DNA of 64,000 bases from Heloderma charlesbogerti. Taxonomy: Eukaryota > Chordata > Lepidosauria > Squamata > Helodermatidae. The notes under the pieces were generated by a model that was not told the origin of the DNA, made no database searches, and saw nothing but the letters and a program-made list of their open reading frames with translations. The DNA is taken from positions 2,108,001 to 2,172,000 of the forward strand of contig JANEZZ010000520.1 of assembly GCA_026122225.1 (NCBI GenBank), written 5' to 3'. Positions 1 to 11,474 of this stretch are shown piece by piece. A program made the translations under genes and the position numbers. Numbering within the stretch: position 1 is the first letter of the stretch; each line of letters starts with the position of its first letter.

Positions 1-109
1 CATTAAAACCACAATATAACAATACAACCACAATAAAACCTAGCAGCAGTGCAGGAGTTTAAAATACAGATTTAAAACAGCAAAGATAAAAATTTAGAAA
101 GCTAAAATG

Positions 110-1231
110 CTAAAATGCCTGGGAAAATAAAAAGGTCTTCACCTGGCGCCGAAAGGAATACAATGTAGGCGCCAGGCGAACCTCACTAGGGAGCTCATTC
201 CAGAGCCAGGGTGCCACAGCAGAAAAAGCCCTCCTCCTACCAGCCACCCGCCTCACTTCCTTTGGCAGGGGCTCACGGAGAAGGGCCACTGACGATGATC
301 TTAAGGTCCGGGCAGGCACATATGGGAGGAGGCGATCCTTCAGGTAACCTGGCCCCAAGCCGCTAAGGGCTTTGAATGTTAACACTAGCACTTTGAATCG
401 GGCCCGGAAATGGACTGGCAGCCAGTGCAGCTGGAAGAGTACTGGCGTAATATGAGCTCGCAGGCCAGTCCCTGTTAACAATCTTGCTGCCCTATTTTGG
501 ACCAGCTGAAGTTTCCGGACCGTTTTCAAAGGCAGCCCCACGTATAACGCATTGCAGTAATCCAGACGAGAAGTTATCAGAGCATGGATAACTGTAGCTA
601 GGCTGTCTCTGTCCAGATAAGGGCGTAGTTGATATACCAGCCTAAGCTGATAAAAAGTGCTCCGTGCCATTGAGTTCACCTGTGCTTCAAGTGACAGTTC
701 TGGATCCAAGAGCACCCCCAAACTACGAACCTGATCCTTTAGGGGGAGTGCAACCCCCTCCAGAACAGGTTGAATATCACCTAGCCGGGCAGACGAACCA
801 CCCACTAACAGTACCTCCGTCTTGTCCGGATTGAGTTTCAGTTTATTGGCCCTCATCCAGTTCATTACCATGCCCAGGCACTGATTCAGAACAGCCACTG
901 CCTCACCTGGTTTTGATGAGAAAGAGAGGTAGAGCTGGGTGTCATCCGCATATTGATGGCACCTCAACCCACACCTCCGGATAACCTCCCCCAGTGGTTT
1001 CATGTAGATGTTAAACACCATGGGGGATAAAATAGAGCCCTGTGGAACCCCATGGCACAATTGCCATGGCACAGAGGAATAATCCCCCAGCACCACCTTC
1101 TGGAATCGGCCATCCAAGTACGAGCGGAACCACTGTAGTGCAGTGCCTCCAACTCCCAATCCAGACAACCTATCCAGAAGGATACCACGGTCGATGGCAT
1201 CGAAAGCCGCTGAGGGGTCCAGGAGAATCAA
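110..1231 (-). pseudogene. L2-type reverse transcriptase, C-terminal two thirds
   Basis: An open stretch of 373 codons holding the RT palm and the C-terminal domain of the L2 LINE. The first catalytic aspartate lies in AFDAID (residues 9-14 of the fragment), the GVPQGSILSP block at 61-70, and the catalytic YADD at 94-97. The last 90 residues are the basic, leucine-rich tail normal for this clade. RT normally copies the element RNA at the nicked target. The upstream fingers are in other frames (1228-1608 and 1533-2039), so no complete enzyme can be made. Many codons that usually carry a CpG are altered, as expected of an old methylated copy. Confidence 0.85.
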
Positions 1232-2039
1232 CAGGGTCGCACTCCCCTGTCCCTCTCCCGGCAGAGGTCATCCCACAGGGCGACCAAGGCAGTTTCCATT
1301 CCGAAACCAGGCCTGAAGCCCGATTGAAATGGATCTAGATAATCCGTTTCATTCAACAGTGCCTGGAGCTTTCCTACAACCACCCGCTCAAGCACCTTGC
1401 CCAGGAAGGGGATGTTGGCCACTGGCCTATAATTGTTAACATCCTCCAGGTCCAGGTTAGGCTTTTTCAGAAGTGGTCTAATTACCACCTCTTTTAAAGC
1501 AGCAGACACCACTCTCTTTCTCAAGGAGGAATTTACAACCTCCTGGACCCAGCCAGACATCGCCTCCTTGTTTGATTTAATAAGCCATGAAGGGCAAGAG
1601 TCAAGCACACAAGTGGTCGATTGGATTGGCCAAGCACCTTGTCCACATCCTCAGGCCTCAGTAACTGAAACTCATCCAATAGAACTGGACCAGACAGTGC
1701 TCTGAACGCCTCTACCAATGGAACTGCATTAATGGTGGTGTCCAATTCATGATGAATCTGAGCGACTTTATCTTCAAAGTGCCGTGCAAACTCATCACAG
1801 CGTGCTACCAAGGGTTCAACCGTCTCTCTCCCTGGCCCAGAATGTAACAGGCCGCGAACCACTCGGAAAAGCTCCGCTGGACAACATTGAGAAGATGCAA
1901 TGCTGGTGGAAAAGAACTGTCTCTTTTCCACCCTCATCGCCACAGAGTAGGCTTGATAGTGGGCTCTTACCTGTGTTCGGTCAGACTCGGCACGAGTTTT
2001 CCTCCACCTGCGTTCTAGCCGTCTCCCCTCTTGCTTCAT
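1228..2039 (-). pseudogene. L2-type ORF2 middle region (linker and RT fingers), frameshifted
   Basis: Two overlapping open fragments in different frames, 2039-1533 and 1608-1228. The downstream one carries the conserved RT finger region (NNYRPVANIPFLGKVLERVV, followed by a QSGFRPG block), which precedes the palm found in the next fragment. The upstream one is the arginine-rich linker after the endonuclease, ending near an LRPEDVDKVL segment. At least two frameshifts separate these pieces from their neighbours. They are remnants of the same ORF2 as the adjacent fragments. Confidence 0.8.
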
Positions 2040-2127
2040 TGCCCTCAGCTCAGGTGTATACCAAGGAGCTGGCCGGGCTCTGCTCAGAGAGAGAGGGTGC
2101 TTGGCGCAATCATGTCAACCACCCGAG

Positions 2128-3134
2128 TCATCTCTGCATTCCATAGAACGACCTGGGCTTCAACAGGAGCACAGCCATACCAGTAGGAAAGTCCCCCAGA
2201 GCCCTCTGGAATCCATCAGAATCCATTAATCTCCGGGGGCAGACCATTTTAATAGGTCCCCCACCCTTGCAGAGGGGGAAGGCCACCAGGAGTCTAAACC
2301 TCAGCAGGAAGTGATCTGTCCATGACAAAGGGACAGATGTTAATTCCTCCACTTTCAGATCACCATCCTCATGCCCAGTCGAGAAAACCAGATCAAGCGT
2401 GTGTCCTTTTATATGCGTTGGGCCGATGACATGTTGGGACAGCCCCATGGTTGTCATGGCGGCCATGAAGTCCTGAGCCGCCCCGGATACAGCGGCCTCG
2501 GCATGGAAGTTGAGATCCCCCAGGACCATCATCCTAGGTGTCCTCAACACCAAGTCCGAGACCACCTCCGTCACCTCAGGCAGGGAGTCTGATGGGCAGC
2601 GGGGTGGGCGGTGCACCAACAGAATCCCTAATCTGTCCCGGGTACCCAACACAAGGTACAGACACTCAAGATCTGCGCTCGAATGAGCAGGAAGCCTGGA
2701 GAGGGAGATTGAATTTCTATAGACCACGGCAATGCCCCCTCCCCGACCCTCAAGTTGGTGTTGGTGCTGCACCGAGTACCCAGGAGGGCACAGCTGGGAG
2801 TGACCCCTCCCAGTTCCCCCACCCAGGTCTCAGTAATACATGCCAGGTCAGCCCCCTCATCCACAATCAAATCATGGATGAGGGAGATTTTATTTTGGGC
2901 CGACTTGGCATTCAGCAGCAGCACCACCAGACCCGAGGGCAGACTAGTAAGGCTGCCAGGAACCATCAGGTTGGGGGAAGAACCAGAAGAGGGGACAGCT
3001 ATAAGGTGTCTAGCCCCTCTTCTCCTCAGCTGGCCTGTTAATCCACCAGCGCCATACCTCCCCCTGCCCGTGACCACAGTTATAGTGGCACCTCCCCGAC
3101 CCCCTGAGTTGCCCAATAGTCCTCCCAGGCACAT
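2128..3134 (-). pseudogene. L2-type apurinic-like endonuclease domain, frameshifted
   Basis: The N-terminal endonuclease of the L2 ORF2, split between 3134-2628 and 2772-2128. The first piece contains NAKSAQNK and the ITETW segment that forms part of the active site. The second contains GDLNFHAE, corresponding to the usual GD(F/L)N motif, and TDHFLLRF in place of the usual SDH motif. In intact elements this domain nicks the target DNA to prime reverse transcription. The frameshift near 2700 separates the two halves, so it cannot fold as one protein. Confidence 0.82.
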
Positions 3135-3143
3135 ATTAAAATG

Positions 3144-3557
3144 TTAAGGTACAAAATGTTCAACAGTATAAAAGATAAAAGATAAAAGAGATAAAAGAGA
3201 ACAGCAGCTAAGAAGGAGCAGATAAAGTCCACGTTTGCCCCTTTCTTCCTCGTCTTTAAAGCTGCTGCCCTCTGCTGCTGCTATTTGCTGCTGGTATCTG
3301 TGGCTGCTGGTGTCTCTGGAGAGGCAGGTGGGTAGGCCTTCAGGTCCTGCTCTACGTGACTCCAAGTGTGACGCTAAGTGCGCACTTAGCGTCGCACTTG
3401 GAGCAACGCTGAGGCGCTGCCTCTGGCAGCCCCGCCTTAAGTACCTGTTGGTGGGGGCAGAAGCAGGCTCAGGATCCACCTGGTGCAGCTGCTGGCTGGT
3501 CCTCCTTCCCCCAGGCTCCTTCCCGAGCAGCCTCTGGCAGCCCCGCCTTAAGTACTA
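3144..3557 (-). repeat. L2 LINE 5' untranslated region with tandem motif and palindrome
   Basis: A GC-rich block upstream of the endonuclease fragment, inferred to be the LINE's 5'UTR and internal promoter. A 25-base segment ending in CGCCTTAAGTAC occurs twice, at 3420-3444 and 3531-3555, with a period of 111 bases. A 44-base near-palindrome lies at 3360-3403. The match to the element's 5' end is inferred from position and composition change at about 3557, where AT-rich flanking DNA begins. Confidence 0.55.
3360..3403. repeat. 44-bp near-perfect palindrome
   Basis: Left arm 3360-3381 and right arm 3382-3403 are reverse complements with one mismatch and no spacer. The centre reads AAGTGC/GCACTT. 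It sits in the presumed LINE 5'UTR and could form a hairpin in the LINE RNA. Confidence 0.85.
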
Positions 3558-5886
3558 TTAGGCTGAATATATATTATATTCAGACTAATCATATAATATT
3601 ATATTATGTATTAGGCTGAAAAAGAGCTCTGTTAGATTTAGTTCCCAACAAGCAGGTAGCCTATGCTATATAGGACAAGCCAGAACACGTTTAAGTAAAT
3701 CCTGTCCTGTTTTCTAGCTGTCAACAAGCCAGGTCTGGCATTTCAATTGCCTCCCCTTAAACACACTTTCCCCCATCTTTCTTGGGGGGAGAAGTGTGAA
3801 GTAGGCAATTCCAGGACAAGTTGGGTGGTTTTTGAGAACTGCCCAGCTTTGCCTATTTTGCAGTAAGAAATGAAATTACTTAATTAATCAATTAAATAAA
3901 TAGAGTTAGGTAGAGAAGCCATGTTAAAAGTCATAATTGCCCAATATGTCCATAATGTTACAACTCCTTGCAAATCATTTGGTGGGCTAAGTCTACATTG
4001 CTTGTCTGAAGCTATCTGCATGGCCAAAAGCTTTGCAAAACCTTTGCCAATGCATGTCACAACCTGGTAAAATATATCAGACTCCCAAGAACTCTGATGT
4101 CTTTTTTGAAAATGCACCTTACAAATCTGCATCAGCCCTCCCTCGCTAACAGTTTCAAAGTGCAGGTGAGCAAAGCACACAAGTCATCCAGCACACTCTT
4201 TCCCACCTGCAACCATCCTTTGTAGTTCCATGTGCTGTAAATAAATTGCAGCAGAGGCACTTTAATTAAACACATACGCAAGAAGCACAAAAAAATTGAA
4301 ATCCATATTCATAAAGGCAATGGACAGGCTTAAGGGCTTTCCTCCTATTTACCCATTAGAACATAATCGTTTCTAGTCTCAAGCCTAAACACTATAATTT
4401 TTTAAAATCCTTTTGTAAAGTCGTTACTGTGCAGGCACAGTAGTTGCTTGAAGACCTGAAGAGAACATTTTGAAAAGAGCACAGCAAAAAGCAATTTGCT
4501 GTTCTACAGAGTACCCCACTGCAAAAGGAAAAGAAAAAAGAGTAATTCTAAGAGCAGTGCTTTAAGCACAGGACCCCTATGGATACTGGATTTGCAGAGC
4601 AATAGCTTCAGTATCTCTTGCGAGACCAAGCATGTCTCCTTAATGCACGCTTAAGGTGAGAGAGCCACCATGTTGAGCAGCGTCTTGTCACCCTCAGGGC
4701 ACTCTAAGTGACATGCTTAATTTGTCAAGAGAAGCCAATGCCGTACCCATTAATTTTCCATGGAGGATTTGGGCTTTTGTTTTTGTTTTTTATTTTTTTA
4801 AGAAAAAAACAGCCACTAGAAGGAACAAATCTAGCAGAGGAGGGGTATCCAGGAACATTTTCCTCCACCTACAAATAAATCAAGGCTGGGTCCAAACTAG
4901 CCCCTGTCAGCTCAACTATTTATCCCCTTCTTCATGGCTCTACCTTGCTGAAACTTTAACCTGTTCCAGATTTCAGGTAGGCTTCAGCCAAACGCCGGCG
5001 CATCTGAATGTTCAAATGTAGCAGGCGGAAGAGGGCAGGGGATGTGATGTAAAACCCATGCTGAAGATTGGGGGTTGCAACATTCAGAGTATTAAGTAAT
5101 ATGAGGTGGTTTTTCAATTTATAAAACTTCTTTAAGAGGCAGAAACCAGCCCAAGTGGCATGGGAGTGTGGCTGCCACCAGGTATTTTCAAAATGGCTCC
5201 AGAATGTCCTCAGACTTGACAGGTATGCCTTTTCTCCCCATACAAAGGCCTTGAAAACAATGCTACAACATTCAAGCCCCATTCTGAAAGCATGCTGTAG
5301 CAGCTGCACTCCCTAGCCATTCAGAGCGGCTTTTGCCTTTAAAGATTTCTTTAAAAAACAGAAGGGAAAAATGGATAAAAGTGCCCTTGAACCCACCTTG
5401 TAATTTTATGTTTTACTAAGCATCTCTCCACAAAAGTGAAGGGACTTTCTCCCACCGACCCCACACACAGATGTTGCTGAATTTCTCCCCCACACTTTTG
5501 TTGGAAAGAAAAATCCAATGAAGGGGGGAGGGGGAGCCTTTGCACAGCTCTAACTCCAGGCTGTGCTTGCGATGGCTGTCGTTTCAGAGATTGCTTGTCA
5601 CTCATAAGGATGCATCAGATCCATCACACAGGCACACGTCAGCAGCTGTGCACATTTGCCATGCACAAAGTTTGATGTGGCATCAGCTTTCCTGCAGGGG
5701 AGGCTTGGATTCAGATTGAACCACTCCTGCAAGCAAGACAGCAGGTCAGGATTACAATCGATACCTCTCTCCTGTGCGTGGATGTTGTTGTTCTCGCTAC
5801 TAAGCAACGCCACTGTCAGCATGAATTTGGAAATAGAGGGAATGATACATCTGCCAAAATAGTTCATTTGGAGAAGACATTCTCTC
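3558..5886. other. Non-coding stretch without recognised gene
   Basis: A short AT-palindromic patch lies at 3564-3605, and TATTAGGCTGAA occurs on both sides of it (3556-3567 and 3608-3619). The rest is low-GC unique-looking DNA with only short chance ORFs. I see no splice-flanked coding segment and no recognisable repeat. Confidence 0.5.
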
Positions 5887-6013
5887 CCGGCCTGGCACCA
5901 TCCAGAAGTGTTGGACTACAATCCCCAACATGTTCATTGCCATGCTGGCTGAGGTTGATGGGCATTGTAGTCCATTACACTGGGGGAGCATCAGGTTGGG
6001 GAAGGCTGGGATA
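5887..6013. repeat. Palindromic MITE of the 'ACTACAA(T/C)TCCCA' family
   Basis: The two halves are imperfect inverted copies: a left part with GGACTACAATCCCCAAC and a right part with GATGGGCATTGTAGTCC, ending in CAGGTTGGGGAAGGCTGGG. Related copies occur at about 6432-6567, 25055-25125, 32671-32808, 36004-36086, 40145-40210, 45235-45372 and 60745-60880. The 45235 copy has an 8-bp target duplication, which points to hAT-driven mobility. Confidence 0.7.
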
Positions 6014-6431
6014 AAAAAAAAAGGAAGAAAGGATTCAATGTACAAGTTAATATATTCATGCCAGTCAAAAGGATGTGAACTTGGATGCCAAGTCAGAAAA
6101 GGAGACAATATAACTTGCAGACTAATATTTGCCAACTCATTTGCTTCAGGAAGAAACCAAGATACAATTCCTTTGCTGCTTCGCTGATGTTGAAGTGCCT
6201 TGCCAAAGCAAAAGCGCCCCCCCCCGTGCTTGCCAAACATTTGAAAAGGCAGTGCCAAGATGCAGCCCACCTCAGAAAGCAGCCCAGGGAGAAAGTACCA
6301 GCCACCACCTCCCTCATTTTGAGATACGAAGCTGCCTTCCTACAGGGACTGGAGAGAAGGTTCAACCATTGGGACTCAATGTTAACAGATTGTCCACCAC
6401 TCTTGCCAGCTTCTCCCTGCCCTCATTTTCT

Positions 6432-6567
6432 AGGTCAACCTTCCCCAATCTGGTGCCCCCCCCCCGGCAATGTTGGGCTGCAATTCCCATCATTTCATGC
6501 TGGCTGGAAACAATGGGAGTTGTAGCAAACACATCTGAAAAGCACCACATTGGGGAGGGCTGACCTA
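6432..6567. repeat. Palindromic MITE, same family as 5887-6013
   Basis: The ends are inverted copies: GTCAACCTTCCCCAATCTGG at the left and CATTGGGGAGGGCTGACC at the right, with an internal CAATTCCCATCA / AATGGGAGTTGTAG pair. It contains a run of ten or more C residues near 6457. Confidence 0.75.
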
Positions 6568-7952
6568 GGTAGACAAACCTAAACGATACCTGTAGGTCAC
6601 TACTGTCCTTGTAAAACCAACGATCACTTTTGTATTTTCTTCTCAGTAAGGACCCAGAAACAGGGTTTGAATGTAAACAGAACTTCACTTTATTTCTAAA
6701 CTCTTATTTACTATGTTTTTCCTTCCTTCTTCCTTCTCTGTCTCTCCCTCCCTCTGTCTGTCCACTCCTCTACTCTACTGGGGCCCTCTAGGGACAAAAC
6801 TTCTCACAACTCAAAACAAGGAAGCACCTATAACTATTGGGATAAAAGCATCACCTTTCTGAAAGTCAAACTTTTACCTCTAGAATACTGACAAGATGTT
6901 CACTCAATTTCTCTGCAGATATCTATGCAGAAATGTCTATTACTGTTTACCAGTTGAACTACCATATTATTCCCCATGGGAATTGTAGTCTGGGGAGGGT
7001 GCAAAAAGCCTCTTTGGAGATCCTGGGCCACTCTATGCTGAACTGCAGTTCTCAGGGTTTCTGGGTGTGTGCGCGCACGCGTGATGGTTATTAATCCAGT
7101 CTGTATAAGCACTCCAGATACAGCTTTCCTAGTCCCTCAGCATTCCTAAAGGCCAATGTAGATATAACCCCCTTTTCCATTTGGAGCTAATAAAAGCTTT
7201 ACTATCCACCCTACAGCCAGGGAACAGCATGAAGCTTTTCAGAGACGAGCCGCCGCACGCGCATCATGTACAATTCACTCCACAGGAAAGACTATTTTCA
7301 TAAGCACCTTCATCCCCTTTGCAAGAAACAATACAATAGAGAGGCTTTGCTATTTTCTTTTAGTTAACCCCAAGGAGGGCCGAGGAGGAGGAGGAGGAGG
7401 AGATTACAATTTAATGCAGGAAGGGAAAGAGGTAGTGGACAGCCCTCTTGAAGTTATTGATTAAAATGCTGCCTCAGAAGGGGGATGTCTGGTCTTCTTC
7501 TTCAAGACTTTGTGTGCACGTTCACTGTGGTCACAATTAGTCAGCAATATATTGACATAATAGCAGCTTTTCTGTTATAAAAGGCATGTCAGACAGCACG
7601 GTATAATTCAGCCAAAGACAAGTCAAAATGGCACTTTGATTTTAAAAAAGACCAAACGTATCTGTAAAAGCTGTCATTAGGCTGCCTTCGGAGCTCTTGT
7701 GAAGATTTTATCTTCTCCCCCTCCATCAGAAAGACTCGAGCTGTACAAATACAACTGCCAACACACCTTTGAAGTGTGCATTTGTGAAATAGAGCCTTAA
7801 GCTTCTGGACTACGAATCTTACTCGCGATCTCAAATTATCACTAGATAAAAATCACAGGCTGGGTTCCATTTTACCAATATGCTCCTTCTGTTTCTCTGT
7901 CTATTACTAAAAGGAGTGAAGTGAGACACAGCAATGCATCAGGAGAGAGTGG
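6568..7952. other. Non-coding stretch
   Basis: It contains a pyrimidine-rich tract (about 6715-6775, TCTCCCTCCC repeats) and a GAG microsatellite at about 7384-7405. The AT-rich, low-repeat stretch 7300-7860 could be a conserved non-coding element, but this is a guess. No gene is recognised. Confidence 0.45.
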
Positions 7953-8205
7953 CTGTGTTCACACAACATGACAAGCCAGAGTATGGGTTGAGTGTGGGTT
8001 GTTGTTGAATTGTGGGTTGCTGTGTTATGTGAACCCAGCTGCACTAACAAACCAACCATGGTTCGTTAATCACAAACAACCCACAAAGAGGACCCATAGT
8101 TTGTTGGCACTGCTGGGTTCACACAATAAAACAACCCACGATTCAGAAACAACCCACAGTGTAACGATAACCCGTACTCTGGCCTGTTGTGTTGTGTGAA
8201 CTAGG
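7953..8205. repeat. MITE with about 85-bp terminal inverted repeats
   Basis: The left arm starts TGTTCACACAACATGACA and runs to GTGAACCCAGC near 8040. The right arm is its diverged reverse complement, from GCTGGGTTCACACA (about 8122) to TGTTGTGTGAACTA (8203). Both arms contain the internal words GGGTTGTT/AACAACCC and GCCAGAGTA/TACTCTGGC. It is a foldback element of a type common in reptile genomes. No transposase is present and the class is unknown. Confidence 0.75.
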
Positions 8206-8935
8206 TCAGTGGTGCCACCTCACCATGTTGTATTCAGGTCTTAGCTTGAGCTCAGCCCTAGAATATGCAAACTCAGCCTGGAGCTAATTTTTAGCACCAG
8301 ATGCCACCAAACCCCTGAGTGTCGGGACCATGATTCTGTTGGCAGTGCATTTGTTTTACACCAGAGGTGGGCAGTTGATAAATCCTGCCTTAAAGATTTA
8401 TATCACCAAGGCTATTGCTTAAATGTTGCGTGGGGATGAAATCTGGGGCAAAGGCACTAGGTTGGAACTGGAGATCCTTCAAAATAAATTGAGGAATATC
8501 TTAGGACTCCCCACAAGAACACCATCTGCCTCTTTTACAGCAGAACTTGGGGTACTGCTGAGATTGTTCTACTCTACTTCCATTATTGGCAAGTTGAATG
8601 AAATACAAGATAGTATTGCAAATTGAGTTGTTTGGAACCATTAAGGAATGGTGGTTGGGCAAAGAAATGTCAGGACAAGTTGAGGAACCATAATTTACCC
8701 ATGGCAGGATAGCTGAATATTGGTCACCGGTATGTCTTGACTGAGATGCTAATAAAGATAGGGTGATTATAAATGAGCACATTCAGTTTGATATGTAGAG
8801 TTAAGATCCACCACTCCAGGGCACATTATTTTAAGACCTGGGCCATAACTGTAGCACCTTTATAGAACTCAGGTTTCAAGTGAAGCCTTCAGCTTACTAT
8901 GATGTAAGATACGTAGGCATCCCTTTGACAACATT
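8206..8935. other. Non-coding stretch
   Basis: Low-complexity A/T-rich DNA with no recognised gene or repeat. Chance ORFs at 8423-8626 and 8501-8782 overlap on opposite strands and show no known motif. Confidence 0.4.
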
Positions 8936-10200
8936 TATATACCACTCTGCATCTAGACAGATTCCAGAGCAGTGAACATTAAAAGATAACATAAAAATAA
9001 TTTTAAAAATCATATTACAATTTTTGTTTTTAAAAGAGACTACCAATAAAAATTGTGCCTGGTCAATCAAGAAAAGCTTCTTGAAATAAAGAAGTTTTCA
9101 GGAGGTGCCGAAAATAACACAATGTTGGTGCCAGCTTGACCTTCAGAGGCAGGAAATTCCACAGAAAGGATTATTACTAGTTTGGGGTGGACTCCATTTG
9201 GGCCATAGGTCTATGCAGAACCACCAGGGGCATCCCACCTGATGACGTCCGTGAGCAGGCAGGTTGACAAGGGAGAAGGCACTCTCAAGTATCCTGGTCC
9301 CAAGTTGTTGATGGCTTTATACTCTAGTACATTCCAAATCCCCTAATGACCACTCCCAGCAGCTTCATATAGATGTTGAACAACACTGGGGACAAGATGG
9401 TATCCTGCAGGACCCCACAGCTCAATTGCCAAGGGGCTGATGAATGGTCACCCAATGTTACTCTCTGGAATCGACCCCGCAATGCAGGATAGAAGTAGTG
9501 TAACACAGTACTTCCAATACTCAGCCCACAGAGTCGATCCAGAAAGATACCATGGTCGATGGTATCAAAAACCAGTAAGACAGCGAGCAGGTCACACTCC
9601 CCCTGTTCCTCTCTCAATAAAGGTCATCCATCAGGGCAACCAAAGCGGATTTGGTCCCATAACCAGGTTGAAACCCAGACTGTAATGGGTCTAGATAATC
9701 AGTATCCTCCAAGAGTGCCTGCCGTTGCTCTGCCACAACCCTCTCAAGTACCTTCTCTAAAAAAAGGGCATTTGCAACTGGACGGTAGTTGTCTAATACC
9801 ATTGGGTCCAGAGTGGGCTTCTTCAGGAGTGGTCATGCTACTGCCTCCTTAAAGACAACAGGGACCACCCCCTCCTGAAGGGAAGCATTCACCACACCCT
9901 GGACCCACCCAGTCATACCCCCTCGACTAGCTTTTATTAGCCAGGAGGGGCAAGGATCAAGAGAGAATGTGGTCAGTCGCAATGCTGCAAGCACGTTGTC
10001 CACGTCATCAGGCCACAACAACTGAAACTGATCCTACAAAATTGGGCAGATGGTGGCATCAGACTTAAACTGGAACTGTGCTAACAGCAACAAGTTCGCT
10101 GCAGAGGTAAAACGATTTTGTCTTCAAAATGCGATGCAAAAAGGTCACAGAGAGTCCTTGAGGGGACTAGGGCCCAATTTGCTGGGGAGAGTGCATGTTG
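8936..10200 (-). mobile_element. L2-clade LINE fragment, internally deleted
   Basis: A second copy of the L2 family on the minus strand. Its 3'UTR and C-terminal segment (about 8936-9320) adjoin the RT palm segment 9617-9324, which carries FDTIDHGIFLDRL and ends at VVIRGFG. The YADD block and roughly 600 bases downstream that are present in the copy at 110-1231 are missing. The fingers (9802-9614) and linker (10021-9833) follow in other frames. The loss therefore removed the catalytic site. The 5' end is truncated before the endonuclease. Confidence 0.82.
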
Positions 10201-10234
10201 GAAGTTTTCTGTCTAAATAGGCATAGGATTGCAC
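10190..10234. repeat. MITE end with the shared CAATCCTATG-type terminus
   Basis: The sequence TCTGTCTAAATAGGCATAG followed by GATTGCACCC and then TAA matches the right end of the palindromic element at 20074-20207. Only one end is clear here, so it is probably a truncated copy next to the L2 fragment. Confidence 0.5.
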
Positions 10235-10950
10235 CCTAAGCCTATTGTATTTGATTCTTTAAAATGGTGCCTTCTCCATCTCCAACTGTGGAGCGCATGC
10301 CTGCCTCTCACCTGAAGAAAACAGTAAACACCAACAAATCTGTCCTCACAAAAAAGTCATCTTACCCTCCCCAAACCTGGTCCCCAAACCATTATGTGGA
10401 CTAGGTATTGTGCTATTGTCTTGGACCAAAGACTTCTAAATTTCAGTCTCCATGCAATTGTCGCAGTTGGAGCATTCACCGATTCACTTGGATTTACTTC
10501 CAAAATAAATACTAGTGGGAAACAGAATAATCAGCAAGATTCCCCAGGTATGCATACACTGCAGCTTTATTCCATCTATAATTTATGTCATGCCACCATT
10601 TGTAGCAGCAGGCGAATCGGCACAAATTTTGCTTCAGAATAAAACAAATATTGTTTAGCATTTTATCTCCCTACTTATACGTCCTCTGCTGTAAAATGGG
10701 GCTTTTAAAGATCATGTTCCTAGGACTGTCTTTTGCGCTTGAAGACCAACTGTGGCATAAGCAAAACTGCTCTGCATTGGCATGGCATAGTGTTCATGCT
10801 ACATCCATGCCTTGATCCCAAGCAGAATTCCAAAAGATCCAGACTGCCGACTCATTCGTTTCAGGTCTTCTACTGGACTAGTAGAATTAAGGACACACTT
10901 GGAAAAAGTAGGGAGTACCTTGCTGTGTGCCTGTATGGAACTAGAGACAT
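10235..10950. other. Non-coding stretch
   Basis: No coding feature or recognised repeat. From about 10950 the sequence begins to resemble a LINE 3' coding end (next entry). Confidence 0.4.
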
Positions 10951-11090
10951 TAAAGAGGATGCTCTCTTGATAGTGCTTTATTTGCCTGGAGTTCAATACG
11001 TGGCAACATGAGAGAGGCCATTCTCTGTACAAGCACCCAACTGTGGAACTCATGCCCCCCTCATATACCGGCAGCAACACACCTTCCAAC
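10950..11090 (+). mobile_element. Old L2-like LINE 3' end, left half (interrupted by the provirus)
   Basis: On the + strand the segment around 11030-11060 reads as the degenerate C-terminal LINE motif (a WN-like core from CAACTGTGGAACTC). It continues across the proviral insertion into 19213-19446, which carries the LINE 3'UTR and a TAAA-rich tail. The provirus therefore inserted into a pre-existing LINE copy. Confidence 0.55.
11087..11090. other. 4-bp target site duplication (left), CAAC
   Basis: CAAC immediately precedes the TG of the 5' LTR and recurs at 19213-19216 immediately after the CA of the 3' LTR. Four bases is the duplication size made by gammaretroviral integrases. Confidence 0.9.
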
Positions 11091-11453
11091 TGTTAGAAAA
11101 AGAGACTCCATAACCGTTGGCGCCTCAGTTACGTAGGAGCCCGAGTGGCGGGAAAAATGTGGGCGGAGCCAAAGGAGAACCACAATGATGCGCTCATGAC
11201 TAACGGCTTGGTAAGCTGATACTGACTGTTTATTGGCTATTGACTTGGCAAGCTGATGTACTGACTGTTTCATTGGTTACTGGCAAGAACAATAGAAGTG
11301 ATATGGTATAAAAGGCTTTTGCACACGTGTCTCGGGGTCCAGACTGCTCTGCACCCGTTTTGCAAAACGTTCCAATAAAATAGTGTTGGATCCACTGCTG
11401 CCTGCCTGGCATCCTTTTCTTCTAAACCGGAAGCAAGAACTTTTTATCTAACA
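11091..11453 (+). repeat. 5' LTR
   Basis: It starts TGTTAGA and ends TCTAACA, a 6-bp-plus terminal inversion. A TATA box TATAAAA lies at 11307-11313 and the polyadenylation signal AATAAA at 11374-11379, giving U3, R and U5 in the normal order. It is 363 bases long and matches the 3' LTR except for 11 substitutions and one A indel. Confidence 0.95.
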
Positions 11454-11456
11454 ATT

Positions 11457-11474
11457 TGGTGCCGTGACTCGGAT
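11457..11474 (+). other. Primer binding site, tRNA-His type
   Basis: TGGTGCCGTGACTCGGAT begins 3 bases after the LTR and is complementary to the 3' 18 bases of vertebrate tRNA-His including CCA. tRNA-His priming is known for HERV-H-like elements. Gammaretroviruses more often use tRNA-Pro. Confidence 0.9.

Larger units (their letters stand above)
1..3557 (-). mobile_element. L2-clade non-LTR retrotransposon (LINE), nearly full length, decayed
   Basis: A LINE read on the minus strand, with its 5' end near 3557 and its 3' end at or beyond base 1, where an A-rich tail is cut by the window edge. Fragments follow in the order endonuclease (about 3134-2128), linker and reverse transcriptase (about 2039-110). 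They lie in three different frames, so the single ORF has been broken by several frameshifts. The RT fragment carries the YADDTQLYL block and a C-terminal segment with the residues WNELP, both typical of the L2 group within the CR1/L2 superfamily. CR1 itself has a different YADD context. The element is not active. Its 5' region (3144-3557) is retained, which is unusual because most LINE copies are 5' truncated. Confidence 0.88.

Noticed and set aside
3144..3479. 111-codon minus-strand ORF as an L2 ORF1
   Set aside because: No recognisable ORF1 domain, and the segment is dominated by a palindrome and a tandem motif; more likely 5'UTR.
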